From: Bacillota bacterium
GTDB taxonomy: Bacteria; Bacillota; Clostridia; Acetivibrionales; DSM-2933
Direction of reading: 5' to 3'
NCBI GenBank assembly: GCA_030705945.1
Contig: JAUZPS010000259.1
Span: forward strand, 1-6,881
Length of the DNA stretch: 6,881 nucleotides
Positions 5,564 through 6,881 of the stretch are shown here, in pieces. Within the stretch, counting starts at the first letter, position 1. Each line of letters begins with the position of its first letter. Both the position numbers and the translations under genes were made by a program. Under the pieces are notes generated by a model. That model ran no database searches. It saw nothing but the letters and a program-made list of their open reading frames with translations, and was not told where the DNA came from.

Positions 5564-6813
5564 ACATATACGCGCTTTTGATTTGTACCTGTGAAGCTGA
5601 TGGAAATAACTTTGACGAGTTTTGGAATGATACTGCCTTAATGTGGGATGTTTTACATAAGCCTGTTGGGCAGAATGGCCAAGGAATACCGGATAATAAT
5701 ATTTTTGTGTTTTATGGAAATACTGGAAATGACTTTAAAGACCCTCAAGGCCTAATGACTAAGTACTGCTATAAAAGAGATCCAAGGAGCATCGATATAC
5801 CGGGGCTTTCTTCAAGAAACAAAATAACTGTTACTGATTATCCGGCAAATATAAACATCATAAAAAGCGTTATAGATTGGTTATCTCAAAAAAAAGACAT
5901 TGACCTCCTGTTTGTATGGACCTTTGGCCATGGTTTCAGAGATGAGACAAATTGTTCTTTAATCTTTGAGAATGGAAGTTTGTATACTGATTGCGATTTT
6001 GCCAATGATATTGGCAAGATAGACAGCAAATCAAGGATAATATGCATGCAGCAGTGTTTCAGCGGCGGATTTATTGATAATCTGATGCAGGATAGTAGAA
6101 ATGTAATACTTACTTCATGTTCCGACAGCGCCTTTTCTTTTCCTTATGATGGAAGAAATGTTGACACTGACGGTAAAGCTACTTACAGTCATGGAGAGTT
6201 TAATTATTATCTTTATGAAGCCTTAAACAGTTCCAGTCATTTCAATACTAAAGATCTTACACCTGGAGATCATAAAGAATTATGCAACAGAATGTATCAC
6301 AAAGTATATAAGTATATTAAAGACCATGATGATATTGAGGAAGAGGCTACACAATATTATGATTGTTTCAACAAATGGTGTATTGGAAAAACTGTTCCTG
6401 TTGATTATTTGAGGTCTTTTAGCTCTATAGGCAGTCATTATACCGACAAAACTGATCCGGACCCGGTATTTGAATTTCGGTTTCCAATAACTGAGATTTA
6501 TAAACAAGATGATCATAAGCAAATTTATATGTTCATTGACGGTGTACCAAATCACGTATTTAAAAATAACCAAGGCTTTAATAAATTTGAATATTCATTC
6601 CATAAACATGGAAAGTTTAGGTTAACTGGACGTTTTGAAGCAGATTACAGCAAAAAGACCATATCTTTTATAGGATATGTGATTCCAGGCGATGAAGATC
6701 CCTATTGCATTGGCCGTGAACCTGGTCAGGTTATGGGCGCGACAAAAAGTTTTCATTTGGTAGACTTGTTGGGTGAACCGCAACATACTATAATAGTATT
6801 TAATTGGACATAA
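5560..6813 (+). CDS. Caspase-like (clan CD) cysteine protease with C-terminal unknown domain
   Basis: A 417-residue, apparently cytosolic protein. Residues 1-270 look like a caspase/legumain-type peptidase: an opening strand (YALLICTCEADG), a strand ending in the catalytic His (LLFVWTFGHGF, His124), and a strand ending in the catalytic Cys (RIICMQQCFSGGF, Cys166). The order His then Cys, the HG pair and the C-x-S-G-G motif are those of clan CD, families C13 and C14. I cannot settle the family or the cleavage specificity. Residues about 285-417 form a strand-rich region I do not recognise, possibly for targeting or control. There is no signal peptide or membrane segment. It is translationally coupled to the propeller gene. 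Bacterial caspase-like proteins have been linked to stress, cell death and phage defence, but nothing here proves such a role. The gene is complete, with a TAA stop. Confidence 0.85.
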   Translation: MNIYALLICTCEADGNNFDEFWNDTALMWDVLHKPVGQNGQGIPDNNIFVFYGNTGNDFKDPQGLMTKYCYKRDPRSIDIPGLSSRNKITVTDYPANINIIKSVIDWLSQKKDIDLLFVWTFGHGFRDETNCSLIFENGSLYTDCDFANDIGKIDSKSRIICMQQCFSGGFIDNLMQDSRNVILTSCSDSAFSFPYDGRNVDTDGKATYSHGEFNYYLYEALNSSSHFNTKDLTPGDHKELCNRMYHKVYKYIKDHDDIEEEATQYYDCFNKWCIGKTVPVDYLRSFSSIGSHYTDKTDPDPVFEFRFPITEIYKQDDHKQIYMFIDGVPNHVFKNNQGFNKFEYSFHKHGKFRLTGRFEADYSKKTISFIGYVIPGDEDPYCIGREPGQVMGATKSFHLVDLLGEPQHTIIVFNWT

Positions 6814-6816
6814 TGA

Positions 6817-6848
6817 TTAGGTAGTATCAAAAAAATAACTGGTCATTT
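6817..6848. repeat. Right copy of the window-edge inverted repeat (uninterrupted)
   Basis: Read on the minus strand this is AAATGACCAGTT, A, then seven T and GATACTACCTAA. It matches the left edge of the window inverted, without the 101-bp insertion, and starts three bases after the protease stop codon. A TATAAT (6860-6865) follows on the plus strand and might be the -10 of a gene beyond the window, but no convincing -35 accompanies it. The repeat is either one terminus of a unit that includes the genes here or the end of a neighbouring insertion sequence. Confidence 0.6.
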
Positions 6849-6881
6849 CAAAAACTTGATATAATGGGTTTTCGTCATATA

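Noticed and set aside
6280..6573. Minus-strand frame of 97 codons opposite the protease gene
   Set aside because: It overlaps the supported protease gene in antisense and shows no domain or convincing start context.
6785..6799. ATACTA/TAGTAT hairpin near the end of the protease gene as a terminator
   Set aside because: It lies inside the coding region, has only A/T-rich pairing, and is not followed by a T run.
6860..6865. TATAAT as a promoter for a gene beyond the window
   Set aside because: No adequate -35 hexamer lies at normal spacing and no start codon or gene is visible before the window ends.

Overview
The window looks like a chromosomal segment of a low-GC Gram-positive bacterium, most likely a Clostridia-type Firmicute. 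The supporting signs are A+T-rich spacers, strong AGGAGG-type ribosome binding sites, and a 7TM-DISM-like hybrid sensor kinase paired with a LytTR response regulator. I cannot name a genus from the sequence alone.

Layout. (1) Bases 1-613 hold no protein gene. They contain two near-identical 101-bp palindromic elements (33-133 and 348-448, two differences between them) that look like MITEs inserted at TA. A possible weak terminator lies at 477-506. (2) Bases 614-4537, minus strand, carry a two-gene signalling unit: a 992-residue membrane kinase with two kinase cores around a receiver domain, then a 254-residue LytTR response regulator. The 180-bp gap between them is mostly a tandem repeat of strict 10-bp period. 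(3) Bases 4538-4804 are a divergent promoter region with a good minus-strand promoter, a C7/G7 tract in the predicted start of the kinase transcript, and an 18-codon upstream reading frame. (4) Bases 4805-6813, plus strand, carry two translationally coupled genes: a small cytosolic beta-propeller-like protein and a caspase-like (clan CD) cysteine protease with His124 and Cys166. (5) Bases 6817-6848 repeat, inverted, the sequence at the left edge of the window.

The two edges form an imperfect inverted repeat. The left copy is interrupted by the first MITE. The right copy is uninterrupted and preserves the empty site: removing the 101-bp element and one TA from the left copy restores 19 contiguous bases of the right copy. 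This shows both the insertion event and its TA target duplication, and suggests the gene block lies inside, or between, mobile elements.

How the genes may work together (inference). The kinase would sense an extracellular ligand and phosphorylate the LytTR regulator, which may act on repeated sites near its own gene. The divergent propeller-protease pair looks like a sensor or scaffold plus a protease effector. Its proximity to the two-component system suggests, but does not prove, shared regulation. The propeller-caspase pair, the 10-bp array and the nested edge repeats are the parts most worth following up.
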